From positions 2,666,001 to 2,730,000 of the forward strand of contig NZ_AP027728.1 of NCBI RefSeq assembly GCF_030296555.1: a stretch of DNA of 64,000 nucleotides. Direction: 5' to 3'. The stretch is from Microbacterium suwonense. GTDB lineage: Bacteria; Actinomycetota; Actinomycetes; Actinomycetales; Microbacteriaceae. The translations under genes and the position numbers were made by a program. Of this stretch, positions 28,780 to 37,029 are shown in pieces. A model generated the notes under the pieces. The model worked only from the letters and a program-made list of their open reading frames with translations. It was not told where the DNA came from and did not search any database. Numbering within the stretch: the first letter of the stretch is position 1; every line of letters begins with the position of its first letter.

Positions 28780-29772
28780 TCACACGCTGTCGATGCGTCC
28801 CACGGTCGTGCCTGTCGCGGCGAAGGAGGCGCGCGCCCGCTGCCAGACTGAAGAATCACCTGTTGCAGCGGCCCGCAGATAAGCGGCAGTGAGACGGGCG
28901 ATGACTGCGACGCGTTCCGGGTTCTCGTCCGTGGTCTCGGCGACTTCATACCCCGGGATGCCTCCGAGAGAGTGCTCGGCGCCGAACAGGGTGAGCAGAT
29001 CCGTCGCGCCCGGGCTCTGATGGAATGCATCCGTGAACCAGTCAGGGCCGCGAAGGGACAGCGGCGACTGGTCGTGATCCCCCGCGACGACCAGGATCGG
29101 GGTGCGGAGCTGAGCGAACGAGGGGCTCATGAACGGGAAGTTCGCCTGTGCGAACGGGTGCAGCTGCTCCCCGCCGACACCGGTCGCGGCCAGCAGCACC
29201 CCCGCCGAGACGCGCTCGTCCAGATAGTCGGCACCGAGGGACCCGTCCGCCTCGATCGTGCGGGCGCCGAGAAGCATCTGAACTGTCTGAGCTCCCCACG
29301 AATGTCCGGCAGCGACGACCGTATTCTTGTCGATCCGGCCGGCCAGCCCGGGAACGGCGGCCTCGATGGAATCGAGCTGATCGAGGATCTGTGTGAGGTC
29401 GTCGTGGCGGCGGATCCAGATCGACCCGAACCGGTCATCGTCGAGGCCGATGCCGTGACGTCGGGAGTCCAGATGCGTCGGCTGCACGACGACGAATCCC
29501 TGCGAAGCCCAATAGGCGGTGAGTGGGGCATAGCCGTCAAGCGACCACCCGTTGCCATGCGAGAACAGCAGCACCGGAAGGTCGTCTCCCCGTACGGGGG
29601 CTGAAACGCGCACGTCGAGGGGGAGGTCACGACCAGGCGAGTTCAGTATGACCGGGGCAACGGAGACGACGGGTTGGGGGAAGCTGAGGACGGCTGTCAG
29701 GGAAGCGACGGGAGTGGAATCGGCGATGCGGAAAGGTGTGGACACGCGGCTGCTTTCTCGATTGAGGTGCAC
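28780..29772 (-). CDS. Alpha/beta-hydrolase (PAF-acetylhydrolase/chlorophyllase-like)
   Basis: 330 residues. Oxyanion strand VLLFSHGNGWSLDGY, nucleophile elbow AAGHSWGAQTVQ, a probable acid in VVAGDHDQSP and the His in FGAEHSLGG. No clear signal peptide. The ATG at 29772 is used; a GTG at 29745 with AGAAAG upstream is an alternative. It is divergent from a TetR gene, with an inverted repeat between them, so it is probably induced by its own ester-type substrate. The substrate is unknown. Confidence 0.82.
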   Translation of the reverse strand: MHLNRESSRVSTPFRIADSTPVASLTAVLSFPQPVVSVAPVILNSPGRDLPLDVRVSAPVRGDDLPVLLFSHGNGWSLDGYAPLTAYWASQGFVVVQPTHLDSRRHGIGLDDDRFGSIWIRRHDDLTQILDQLDSIEAAVPGLAGRIDKNTVVAAGHSWGAQTVQMLLGARTIEADGSLGADYLDERVSAGVLLAATGVGGEQLHPFAQANFPFMSPSFAQLRTPILVVAGDHDQSPLSLRGPDWFTDAFHQSPGATDLLTLFGAEHSLGGIPGYEVAETTDENPERVAVIARLTAAYLRAAATGDSSVWQRARASFAATGTTVGRIDSV

Positions 29773-29795
29773 TCCGCCATAATTAAACGGAGCGA

Positions 29796-29817
29796 TGTTC
29801 CGAAACTATACGGAACA
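29796..29817. promoter_or_regulatory. TetR operator between hydrolase and regulator
   Basis: TGTTCCG-AAACTATA-CGGAACA, perfect 7-bp arms and an 8-base spacer, in the 76-base divergent gap. The AT-rich surroundings probably hold both promoters. A further partial half (ATTCCGCTTAG) follows at about 29820. Confidence 0.7.
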
Positions 29818-29848
29818 GCATTCCGCTTAGCAACTTCGAGGAGCCCTC

Positions 29849-30430
29849 ATGCCAGCAGCCAACCCGTCTCGCGGGAGACGGAGCGATGCCATACGCAACC
29901 AGCAACAGATTTTGGATGCTGCAGCGGTCGTCTTCGTCGAGTCGGGCGTGCAGGCACCGGTACGCCTCGTCGCAGACCGCGCAGGAGTGGGGGTGGGAAC
30001 CCTCTACAGACATTTCCCTACGCGTGCCGACCTCGTCGTCGCGGTATACCGTCACCAAGTCGACGCGGCGGCCCAAGCTGGCCCCGCCCTGTTGCGTGAG
30101 AGCCCGAGCCCCGCTGACGCGCTTCACTCCTGGGTGGACATCTTCGTGGACTTCCTCGTGACCAAGCATGGGCTCGCTGACGCCCTGCACGACGACGCGG
30201 ACGGCTTCGCCATCCTGCATCGATACTTCATCGATCGGCTCGTTCCGGTGTGCGCCGACCTTCTGCAGGCGGCCGCCGCTGGCCGCGCGACGGTGACGGC
30301 GTACGCGTTTCTGCGCGGTATCGGCAACCTCTGCGTCGGAGGTGCGACACCCGACTACCGGCCGGTGCAGCTCGCGCACGCCCTCGTCGAAGGAGTGCTC
30401 TTGGCGGCTGCACCGACGCGGTCTCGGTAG
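29849..30430 (+). CDS. TetR-family transcriptional regulator
   Basis: 193 residues. The DNA-binding domain at about 14-62 reads LVADRAGVGVGTLYRHFPTR. The C-terminal part resembles the SbtR/TetR_C_49 type. GAGGAG 6 bases before the ATG. It is divergent from the alpha/beta-hydrolase with the operator at 29796-29817 between, so autoregulation and control of the hydrolase are likely. It ends 2 bases before the convergent ABC-2 permease gene. Confidence 0.88.
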   Translation: MPAANPSRGRRSDAIRNQQQILDAAAVVFVESGVQAPVRLVADRAGVGVGTLYRHFPTRADLVVAVYRHQVDAAAQAGPALLRESPSPADALHSWVDIFVDFLVTKHGLADALHDDADGFAILHRYFIDRLVPVCADLLQAAAAGRATVTAYAFLRGIGNLCVGGATPDYRPVQLAHALVEGVLLAAAPTRSR

Positions 30431-30432
30431 GC

Positions 30433-31545
30433 TCAGCCCCGCAGGGCCTCCATGAGCTTGACGCGTGCGCCCATCCGTAGCAGCGAGTTCTCGTAGATCT
30501 TCGCGCCCACCAGGATCGCCGCGATGCAGGTCACCACCAGGAGGATCAACGACAGCAGCGGCTCCCACCACTGCGCCTCGCCGACGAACAGCCGCACCGG
30601 CATCGCAACCGGCGCCGAGAACGGCACGTACGACAGGATCGTCATCACCAGCGAGTTGTCGTTGAAGAAGATCACCAGGAAGTACGGGGCCATCACGAGC
30701 ATCATCAGCGGCATCGTGGTCGAGCCGATGTCCTCCTGTCGTGACACCATCGCCGCGGCACCGGAGTACAGCGAGGCCAGCAGGATGAATCCGAACAGGA
30801 AGAAGACCGCGAACCACAGCACCGGTGCGCCCAGACCTGCGAGCACGGCGTTCTGACCCGTGACGATCAGCCCCACCACGGCGATCGCCGCCAGCAGCAG
30901 GATCTGCGCCATCGCGAGGATGGTGTTGCCGATCACCTTGCCGGCCAGCAGCACGCGGGTAGGGATGGCAGAGATGAGCAGTTCGACCACACGCGTCTGC
31001 TTCTCCTCCACCACACTCTGCGCGATCGTCGAGCCGAAGGTGGACGCCGCCATCAGGAACACCACGCCGAAGCCGATGGCCACCAGGTAGCGCAGCAGCG
31101 GATTCGTCGTGTCGGGCTGGAGGATCTCCACCTGCGGGGCCTTGGACAGCGCCATGACCAGGCTGTTCGGGGTGTCCTTCTTGGTGAGGATCACCACGCC
31201 GGTCGGGTCGTCCTCGGCGGGAAGCACCGCGGCGGTGACCTCGTCATCGAGCACGAGCTTCTCCGCTGCGGCACGATCGGCCACCTCGGTGACCTCGACA
31301 TTCGGCAGCGCCTTGACGACCTCTGCGCTCTGCGAGGTCGCGGCGATCGCATCGGGGGTCGGTGACTTGCTCATGAAGCCGCCGATCAGCACACCGGCGA
31401 GGGCAGCCAGGAGCAGGATGCCGGTGGCGATCAGGAACGCCTTGCTGCGCAGTTTGGAGGCGACTTCGCGCTCGGCGACCAGCCAGACGGCGGATGCGGA
31501 GTTCTGAGCCCCGGAACCGGTTGAACGGTGAGGTGCAGACATCAT
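30433..31545 (-). CDS. ABC-2 type exporter permease (NatB-like)
   Basis: 370 residues. One N-terminal helix (AFLIATGILLLAALAGVLIG), a 130-residue outside domain, and five C-terminal helices with the ABC-2 motif VEEKQTRVVELLISAIP. This is the NatB/YhaP class, which exports Na+ or other compounds together with NatA. The ATG overlaps the ATPase stop (ATGA), with AGGAGGT upstream, so the two are translationally coupled. It is the last gene of a minus-strand kinase-regulator-ATPase-permease group. Confidence 0.88.
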   Translation of the reverse strand: MMSAPHRSTGSGAQNSASAVWLVAEREVASKLRSKAFLIATGILLLAALAGVLIGGFMSKSPTPDAIAATSQSAEVVKALPNVEVTEVADRAAAEKLVLDDEVTAAVLPAEDDPTGVVILTKKDTPNSLVMALSKAPQVEILQPDTTNPLLRYLVAIGFGVVFLMAASTFGSTIAQSVVEEKQTRVVELLISAIPTRVLLAGKVIGNTILAMAQILLLAAIAVVGLIVTGQNAVLAGLGAPVLWFAVFFLFGFILLASLYSGAAAMVSRQEDIGSTTMPLMMLVMAPYFLVIFFNDNSLVMTILSYVPFSAPVAMPVRLFVGEAQWWEPLLSLILLVVTCIAAILVGAKIYENSLLRMGARVKLMEALRG

Positions 31546-32435
31546 CGGATGACCTCCTTGAAGATCTGGGCGAGGGACGGATGCTGTGGGGCGAAGCCGG
31601 TGACCTCGCCGCGCTCGACGGCTCCGCGCAGCACACGCTGCGCGGTGGCGGGCGTGTCGACATCGAACAGTGCCGAACCGCCCTCGAAGTCGATGACGCT
31701 CACTCCGGGCTCAGCACGCAGCCAGCCCGCGTCACCCTCGGAATCGAGTTGGTAGCGCAGGGTGGAGTGCTGGGCGCGCAGCTGCTCCCGCGTTCCGGCC
31801 GCGCGGATGGTGCCGGCGGCGATGATGATCAGGTCATCGCAGAGCCGCTCGACCACGTCGAGCTGATGCGAGGAGAACAGGATGGATGCACCGCGGGCGG
31901 CGCGAGTCTGCAGCACGTCGGCGACCACGTCGACGGCGAGAGGATCCAGGCCCGAGAAGGGCTCGTCGAGGATGAGCACCTCGGGATCGTGCACGAGGGC
32001 TGCGGCGATCTGCGCGCGCTGCTGGTTGCCCAGCGACAGCGACTCGATCATGTCGTTCAGACGCTCGCCCAGCCCCAGCTCCTCGAGCAGCTCGGTGGCG
32101 CGCGCCGTGGCATCCGCCTTGCTGAATCCATGCAGCCGCGCGAGGTACACAACCTGCTCGAGCACCTTCATCTTCGGGTACAGGCCGCGCTCCTCGGGCA
32201 TGTACCCGAAGCGCCGCCGGTCTGCGCTGCTGATCGGGACGTCGTTCAGGGTCACCGCGCCGCCGTCGGCGGCGAGCACCCCAAGGATGATGCGCATGGT
32301 GGTCGTCTTGCCCGCTCCGTTGCCGCCGACGAAGCCCGTCAGCCGCCCGGGGGAGACGTCGAAGCGGATGTCGTCGAGCACCTTTCGCGAGCCGTAGCTC
32401 TTGGTGACGCCTTCGAGATGCAGTCTGCCTGTCAC
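31542..32435 (-). CDS. ABC exporter ATPase (NatA-like)
   Basis: 297 residues. Walker A GGNGAGKTTTMRI, signature LSLGNQQRAQIAAAL (SLGNQQ rather than LSGGQ), Walker B VLILDEPFSGLDP, switch His FSSHQLD. The C-terminal DUF4162 domain fits the NatA class. GTG start at 32435. It pairs with the permease at 30433-31545. The kinase and regulator upstream suggest expression on membrane or antibiotic stress. Confidence 0.9.
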   Translation of the reverse strand: MTGRLHLEGVTKSYGSRKVLDDIRFDVSPGRLTGFVGGNGAGKTTTMRIILGVLAADGGAVTLNDVPISSADRRRFGYMPEERGLYPKMKVLEQVVYLARLHGFSKADATARATELLEELGLGERLNDMIESLSLGNQQRAQIAAALVHDPEVLILDEPFSGLDPLAVDVVADVLQTRAARGASILFSSHQLDVVERLCDDLIIIAAGTIRAAGTREQLRAQHSTLRYQLDSEGDAGWLRAEPGVSVIDFEGGSALFDVDTPATAQRVLRGAVERGEVTGFAPQHPSLAQIFKEVIR

Positions 32436-32609
32436 GTCGTCTCTCTTCGTTCGGGGTCGGTTCGCTGTCTTTCTCCACGCTACGGATGCCGTCGTGCGCG
32501 AGCATCCCCCTGTGGGGGAGATGTGGCTGTCCCTCCCCGGGCGGAGTCGGAGCGTCAGGTGTCGAGCGTCACCGCCGGCGGACGGATCGGCTGCTCCGCG
32601 GTCGAAGGA

Positions 32610-33304
32610 TCAGGCGAGCCCATGCCGGTGCGCCAGCACGATCGCCTGCACACGATCGCGGGCACCCAGCTTCTGCAGCACGCGGGAGACGTGCGTCTTC
32701 ACGGTGGCCTCGCCGATGAACAGCTCGGCGGCGATCTCGGCGTTGCTGCGGGCATCCGCCATCAGGGCGAGCACCTCACTCTCGCGCCCGGTCAGCGGCT
32801 CCGCCGGCACGGCATCCGCTCCCGTCGCACTTTCCGTCGCCTTCTCGTGGGGGGCGGTGACGGAAGGTGCGACGGGAGCGGGGTGGCGGCGAAGCGCGCG
32901 AGCACACGACGGGTCACCTCGGGAGCGAGGATGCCGTCGCCGGCGGCCAGTGCGCGCACCGCGGCGATCAGCTCCTCGGGGCCGGCGTTCTTCAGCAGGA
33001 AGCCGCCGGCCCCGGCATCCAGCGCCTGGAACAGATACTCGTCGCGATCGAAGGTGGTGACGATGGCGACGGATGCCGTGATCGCCGGATCCGCGACGAT
33101 ACGGCGGGTCGCCTCGACGCCGTCCATGTCGGGCATCTGCACGTCCATCGTGATCACGTCGGGCCGTAGCCGCGCCGCGAGCTCGACGCCTTCCGAGCCG
33201 GTGCCAGCCTCACCGACCACCTCGATGTCGGGCTGGGTGCTCAGGATGGTGCGGAAACCGGCCCGCAGCATGGCGTGGTCGTCGACCAGCAGTACGCGGA
33301 TCAT
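32610..33304 (-). pseudogene. NarL/LuxR-family response regulator (frameshifted in the linker)
   Basis: 231 residues after repair. Receiver domain at 1-120 (VLLVDDHAMLRAGF, phospho-Asp in DVITMDVQMPDMDG, VTTFDRDEYLF). The linker holds a 62-bp palindromic element. The LuxR domain follows: PLTGRESEVLALMADA, NAEIAAELFIGEATVKTHVS. One base is missing in the run 32880-32883; adding it joins the two parts through TPAPVAPSVTAPHEKATE. The start overlaps the kinase stop (ATGA). It pairs with the kinase at 33301-34620 and probably controls the exporter downstream. Confidence 0.88.
32818..32879. repeat. Palindromic element, family 1, copy 1 (inside a coding linker)
   Basis: 21-bp arms (32818-32838 and 32859-32879) with one mismatch and a 20-base loop; arm core CTCCCGTCGCACTTTCCGTC. 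The same arm recurs in the element at 42590-42653. Here it is translated as part of the linker between the receiver and DNA-binding domains of the response regulator. Confidence 0.75.
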
Positions 33305-34620
33305 CGTGCCGCCTCCCGTTTCATGTCGCGTGAATTGCTGCGATTCGGCGCCGGATGCAGCAATTTGCGCGATTCGAACGAGGAATACGGCACCGTCACC
33401 CGCACCCGGAAACCGCCCTGCGTGCGCGGGGTCAGCTCAATGGTGCCGCCGGATGCCAGGGCCCGCTCGCGCATGCCCAGCTGGCCGAGCCCCGGGCGCA
33501 GCACCCCGATCACGCGTCCGGTGTTCACGACCTCCAGCTCCACGGCATCCGTCTCGTATCTCACTCGCACATCGGCCGTGGCCCCCAGACCCGCGTGCCG
33601 ACGAGCGTTGGTGAGCGCCTCCTGCGCGATGCGGTACAGGTTCACCTCGACCGTGCTCGCGACCGGCACCGGCTCACCGACCACTGTGTACGCGGTGGGC
33701 AGCCCGGCATCCGTCGACGACTGTGCGAGCTGCGCGATGTCGGCGAGCCCCAGGACGGACGCCGGCTCCTCGTTCGCCGCGTCCCCCGGGGCACGCAACG
33801 TCTCCAGCAGCTGTCGGAAATCGTGGATCGCTTCGCGCGAGGCCCCTTCGATGCCGGTCAGCGTCTGCTTCGCCTGCTCCGGATCGTCGTCCACGACCAG
33901 CCGCGCGGCACCGGCCTGCACGCCCATCACCGACACGTGATGGGCGACGACGTCGTGCAGCTCGCGGGCGATGCGGACCCGGTCCAGGGCAACCGCCTGC
34001 GCCGCAGTCACCTCGCGCTCGGTTTCCAACTCGCGGGTGCGCTGCTCGAGCGCGTGGCGCTGCGCGGCAGAGTGCCAGGAGCGTTCGCCGAAGTAGTACG
34101 CGCCGCCGAAGTACAGCCCGTTCAGCAGCAGCTGGATCATCATGAACGCGACATAGGGCGAGAACAGGCCCGCAGCCATGTCCTCCTTGCCCGCTTCGGC
34201 GATGGCGTCGCGGTACATCACGATGATCAGCCAGATGAACATGCCGACGATGATGCCGACGCGCACGAGCATCGCCGCGCGACGGTTCTGCATCCACGCG
34301 CCCACCGTGTACAGCGCCACGAACATCGTGATGTTGACGACGTACACCTCTGGCACATGCAGGGTCACGCTGGTGAAGAAGATCACCGCGATCAGGATCG
34401 CCACCGGTGCGGGCCAGCGGCGACGCACGGCGAGCGGTGCCGAGACGGCGAACACGGTGAGCAGCGCCGACCACATCGGCGCCTGCTGGTCGCCGTACAG
34501 CCCGGCGACGGTTGAGAGGCCGGCACTGAGGACGCCGCCGACCAGCATCACCGCGGCCAGCAGCAGATCCTGTCTCAGCTCTCGCTCGGTCGGCGAGCGC
34601 GTGAAGGTGGAATCCGGCAT
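33301..34620 (-). CDS. Sensor histidine kinase (DesK/LiaS type)
   Basis: 439 residues. Six N-terminal transmembrane helices (about 15-185), a coiled coil (residues about 195-220), HisKA_3 with the phospho-His in RIARELHDVVAHHVSVM, and a HATPase (EALTNARRHAG, GQLGMRERALASGG). The conserved core ends at VRVTVPY; the last 27 residues are encoded by a palindromic element (33318-33379) and look like an add-on. Start ATG at 34620, with TACGGT 6 bases upstream. It forms the first gene of the kinase-regulator-exporter group. Confidence 0.9.
   Translation of the reverse strand: MPDSTFTRSPTERELRQDLLLAAVMLVGGVLSAGLSTVAGLYGDQQAPMWSALLTVFAVSAPLAVRRRWPAPVAILIAVIFFTSVTLHVPEVYVVNITMFVALYTVGAWMQNRRAAMLVRVGIIVGMFIWLIIVMYRDAIAEAGKEDMAAGLFSPYVAFMMIQLLLNGLYFGGAYYFGERSWHSAAQRHALEQRTRELETEREVTAAQAVALDRVRIARELHDVVAHHVSVMGVQAGAARLVVDDDPEQAKQTLTGIEGASREAIHDFRQLLETLRAPGDAANEEPASVLGLADIAQLAQSSTDAGLPTAYTVVGEPVPVASTVEVNLYRIAQEALTNARRHAGLGATADVRVRYETDAVELEVVNTGRVIGVLRPGLGQLGMRERALASGGTIELTPRTQGGFRVRVTVPYSSFESRKLLHPAPNRSNSRDMKREAAR
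33318..33379. repeat. Palindromic element, family 2, copy 2 (at the kinase 3' end)
   Basis: AATTGCTGC (33333-33341) pairs with GCAGCAATT (33357-33365), with CGCG on both outer sides. The left arm GTTTCATGTCGCGTGAATTG matches the element at 14016-14077 with few changes. It encodes the extra C-terminal residues of the histidine kinase. Confidence 0.55.
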
Positions 34621-34670
34621 CCTCTCACCGTAGGACGGATGCCGGGCTCGCACATCCGTCGCGCGGTGGA

Positions 34671-35516
34671 TCAGGCGAAGATCATCGGCAGGTCATCGTC
34701 GTCATCCGCGCCACCGAGGTCGAGGTCGACCACGACGGGCACGTGGTCGCTGGGCTGCTCGCCCTTGCGTTCGTCGCGGTGGATGGATGCCGCGGTCACG
34801 GCGTCGGCGAACGGTCGCGATCCCAGCACGAAGTCGATGCGCACGCCCTCGTTGCGAGGGAACTTCAGCCGCTGGTAGTCCCAATAGGTGAAGCCCTCGG
34901 GGATCAGCGGGCGCACGACATCCGTCAGACCGGCGGACTCCAGCGCGAAGAACGCCGCGCGCTCCTCGGGCGAGACATGGGTGGATCGCCCGATGACGAT
35001 GTCGGGGTCGCCGTTGTCCTGATCGAACGGGATGATGTTGAAGTCCCCGACCAGCGCGAGTGGGCGGTCGGGGTTCGCGGCGATCTCGGCCGCCGTCGCC
35101 GTGCGCAGCGCATCGAGCCAGCGCAGCTTGTACGCCAGGTGCGGGTCTCCTAGCGCGCGACCGTTGGGCACGTACAGGCTCCATACCCGGACGCCTCCGA
35201 CGGTGACCCCCAGGGCACGGGCCTCAAGCGGCGCATCCGGGCCATTGTGCCCCTTTGCGAAGCCCGGCATGCCGGCGAACGCCGTGGAGACGTCGGTGAC
35301 CGGCTCACGGCTGGCGATCGCAACGCCGTTCCACTGATTCAGGCCGTGCACCTCGACGTGGTAGCCGGCCTCTTCGAACGGTTCGTATGGGAACTGCTCG
35401 GGCTTGCACTTGATCTCCTGGAAGGCGAGCACATCGATGTCCTCGCGCACGGCGAAGTCGACGGCGCGCCCCACGCGGGTGCGGATCGAGTTGATGTTCC
35501 AGGTGGCCAGACGCAT
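34671..35516 (-). CDS. xth: Exodeoxyribonuclease III
   Basis: Base-excision repair AP endonuclease and 3'-5' exonuclease, 281 residues. Motifs: MRLATWNINSIRTRV, the metal Glu in FQEIKCKPEQF, YVPNGR, LVGDFNIIPFD, and the catalytic DH in PSDHVPVVVDL. The acidic tail (ADDDDD) is extra. TAGGCT lies 6 bases before the ATG, so it is probably leaderless. It sits between the kinase gene and a palindrome-containing gap; no operon is evident. Confidence 0.95.
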   Translation of the reverse strand: MRLATWNINSIRTRVGRAVDFAVREDIDVLAFQEIKCKPEQFPYEPFEEAGYHVEVHGLNQWNGVAIASREPVTDVSTAFAGMPGFAKGHNGPDAPLEARALGVTVGGVRVWSLYVPNGRALGDPHLAYKLRWLDALRTATAAEIAANPDRPLALVGDFNIIPFDQDNGDPDIVIGRSTHVSPEERAAFFALESAGLTDVVRPLIPEGFTYWDYQRLKFPRNEGVRIDFVLGSRPFADAVTAASIHRDERKGEQPSDHVPVVVDLDLGGADDDDDLPMIFA

Positions 35517-35576
35517 ACATCCAGCCTATTCGGCGTCACCGACGTCGCTCACCCGCGGCGCCACCGCCGACATCGT

Positions 35577-35639
35577 CGTCCAGGTCGCAATGGATGCCGC
35601 TCATCGGCGATTCGGGCGGCAACGATTGCGACCTGGACG
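35577..35639. terminator. Inverted repeat between the PEBP-family gene and xth
   Basis: Perfect 15-bp arms CGTCCAGGTCGCAAT (35577-35591 and 35625-35639) around a 33-base loop with its own TGCCGC/GCGGCA stem. It lies 27 bases past the PEBP stop (minus strand) and about 60 bases upstream of xth. It is most simply a terminator for the PEBP gene, though a mobile palindrome is possible. Confidence 0.5.
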
Positions 35640-35665
35640 GGTAGAGGGTGCACGCGTGGCGTCTG

Positions 35666-36202
35666 TCACCGTTCGGCAGGGTCTCCGGTCCCGATCAGGA
35701 TGCCGCGGGCGAGCGTGTGGAAGTGCCGGTTGAATCCCAGCACCGCCGGTGTGGCGCCGACTTCGAGGTCGAGGTGATCGACGTCGAGCGCGTCGACCAC
35801 GAAGAAGTAGCGGTGCACGCCGGTGCCCGCCGGTGGTGCGGCTCCGATGTAGCGCTCCAATCGGGCTTCGTTGGGCAGCACCGCGCTGCCTGCGGGCAGG
35901 CTCTTGGCGGTTCCGTCGCCGCTCTCGATCCCGCGCGCGTCGGCGGGCAGGTCGTAGGCGGCCCAGTGCCAGAACCCCGAACCGGTGGGTGCATCCGGAT
36001 CGAAGCACGAGATCGCGAAGCTGAGCGTTCCGGCCGGCGGCTGCGACCACTCCAGCGTCGGATGCCGATCCTCACCTCCACGGCTGGACGACCAGGCGAA
36101 GCCGGGCAGCGGCCCGCCGGCGGTGAAGTCGGGGCTGGTCAGTTCGAGCGGAGCGACTGCGCGCAGCTCGGCGAGGGCGGCATAGGGATCGTATGAGAAC
36201 AT
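35666..36202 (-). CDS. YbhB/YbcL-type PEBP family protein
   Basis: 178 residues with the phosphatidylethanolamine-binding fold: the CFDPDAPTGSGFWHWAAYDLP motif and GVHRYFFVVDAL near the C-terminus. Bacterial members bind small anionic ligands or inhibit kinases; the role here is unknown. AGGAGGT before the ATG at 36202 fixes the start. It is divergent from pyrE with a 111-base gap. Confidence 0.9.
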   Translation of the reverse strand: MFSYDPYAALAELRAVAPLELTSPDFTAGGPLPGFAWSSSRGGEDRHPTLEWSQPPAGTLSFAISCFDPDAPTGSGFWHWAAYDLPADARGIESGDGTAKSLPAGSAVLPNEARLERYIGAAPPAGTGVHRYFFVVDALDVDHLDLEVGATPAVLGFNRHFHTLARGILIGTGDPAER

Positions 36203-36313
36203 GTGTGACCTCCTGCTCCCACGCTAACCGCGCTCCTGCGCACGTGCCAGCCCCGGCCCCGTACGCGCCGCCCGGTCCCGAATGTGCTGCGGCGCCCGAA
36301 TACACTGGATGCC

Positions 36314-36874
36314 GTGACCGATCTCGCCGCCGACCGCCAGGCCCTGCTCGACCTCATCACCGCCGAGGCGGTGTTCCACGGCGACTTCACGCTCTCCAGC
36401 GGCAAGAAGGCGACGTACTACGTCGACATGCGCAAGCTGACCCTCGACCACAGGGCGGCTCCCGCGATCGGGCGCATCATGCTCGACCTCATCAAGGATC
36501 ACGAGATCTCCGCGGTCGGCGGGCTCACGCTCGGTGCGGATCCGATCGCCAACTCCGTCATGCACGCCTCGGTCGGCACCGACCGTCCGCTCGATGCCTT
36601 TGTCGTGCGCAAGGAGCCCAAGGATCACGGACGCGGGCGCCAGATCGAGGGTGCTGACGTCGCCGGCAAAAGGGTCATCGTGCTCGAGGACACCTCGACG
36701 ACCGGCCAGTCCGCGCTCAAGGCCGTCGAGGTGCTGCGCCGTGAAGGCGCCGAGGTCGTTGCCGTCGCCGTGATCGTCGACCGGAAGACCGGCGCACAGG
36801 CTGCCATCGAGGCCGAGGGCCTGCAGTGGCTGGCGGCATTCGACCTCGACGACCTGGGTCTCGACCCGCAGTAA
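36314..36874 (+). CDS. pyrE: Orotate phosphoribosyltransferase
   Basis: Pyrimidine synthesis: orotate + PRPP to OMP. 186 residues. Substrate loop FTLSSGKKATYYVDMRK, flexible catalytic loop VRKEPKDHGRGRQIEG, PRPP motif VIVLEDTSTTGQSALKAV. The GTG at 36314 lies 7 bases after TACACT (36301-36306), a textbook leaderless start with no ribosome site. It stands alone, away from other pyr genes, as is common in Microbacteriaceae. Confidence 0.95.
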   Translation: MTDLAADRQALLDLITAEAVFHGDFTLSSGKKATYYVDMRKLTLDHRAAPAIGRIMLDLIKDHEISAVGGLTLGADPIANSVMHASVGTDRPLDAFVVRKEPKDHGRGRQIEGADVAGKRVIVLEDTSTTGQSALKAVEVLRREGAEVVAVAVIVDRKTGAQAAIEAEGLQWLAAFDLDDLGLDPQ

Positions 36875-36910
36875 GGGATCGCTCAGTGCCGCGCGGGTTC
36901 GCGTAACTTC

Positions 36911-36970
36911 GGAGATCTGCACGATTTCGGAGCCATCTGCTCCGAAATCTCCGAAATCATGCTGATCTCC
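36911..36970. terminator. Interrupted hairpin after pyrE
   Basis: Outer arms GGAGATC (36911-36917) and GATCTCC (36964-36970); inner arms GATTTCGGAG (36923-36932) and CTCCGAAATC (36940-36949) with a 7-base loop. The right side carries a second CTCCGAAATC-like copy, so two pairings are possible. It lies 36 bases after pyrE and is probably its terminator. Confidence 0.5.
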
Positions 36971-36999
36971 GGCCGGCCGTCTCGTCGCCGACATGGACA

Positions 37000-37013
37000 T
37001 GGCAACGTTTTCG
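37000..37013. promoter_or_regulatory. LacI-family operator in front of the lacI-type gene
   Basis: TGGCAACGTTTTCG with a central AACGTT, a near-palindromic LacI-type site, 17-30 bases before the regulator start. The first 13 bases recur exactly at 38109-38121 before the importer operon, so the regulator probably controls both. Confidence 0.75.
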
Positions 37014-37029
37014 TGGGACTCTTCCGTAT

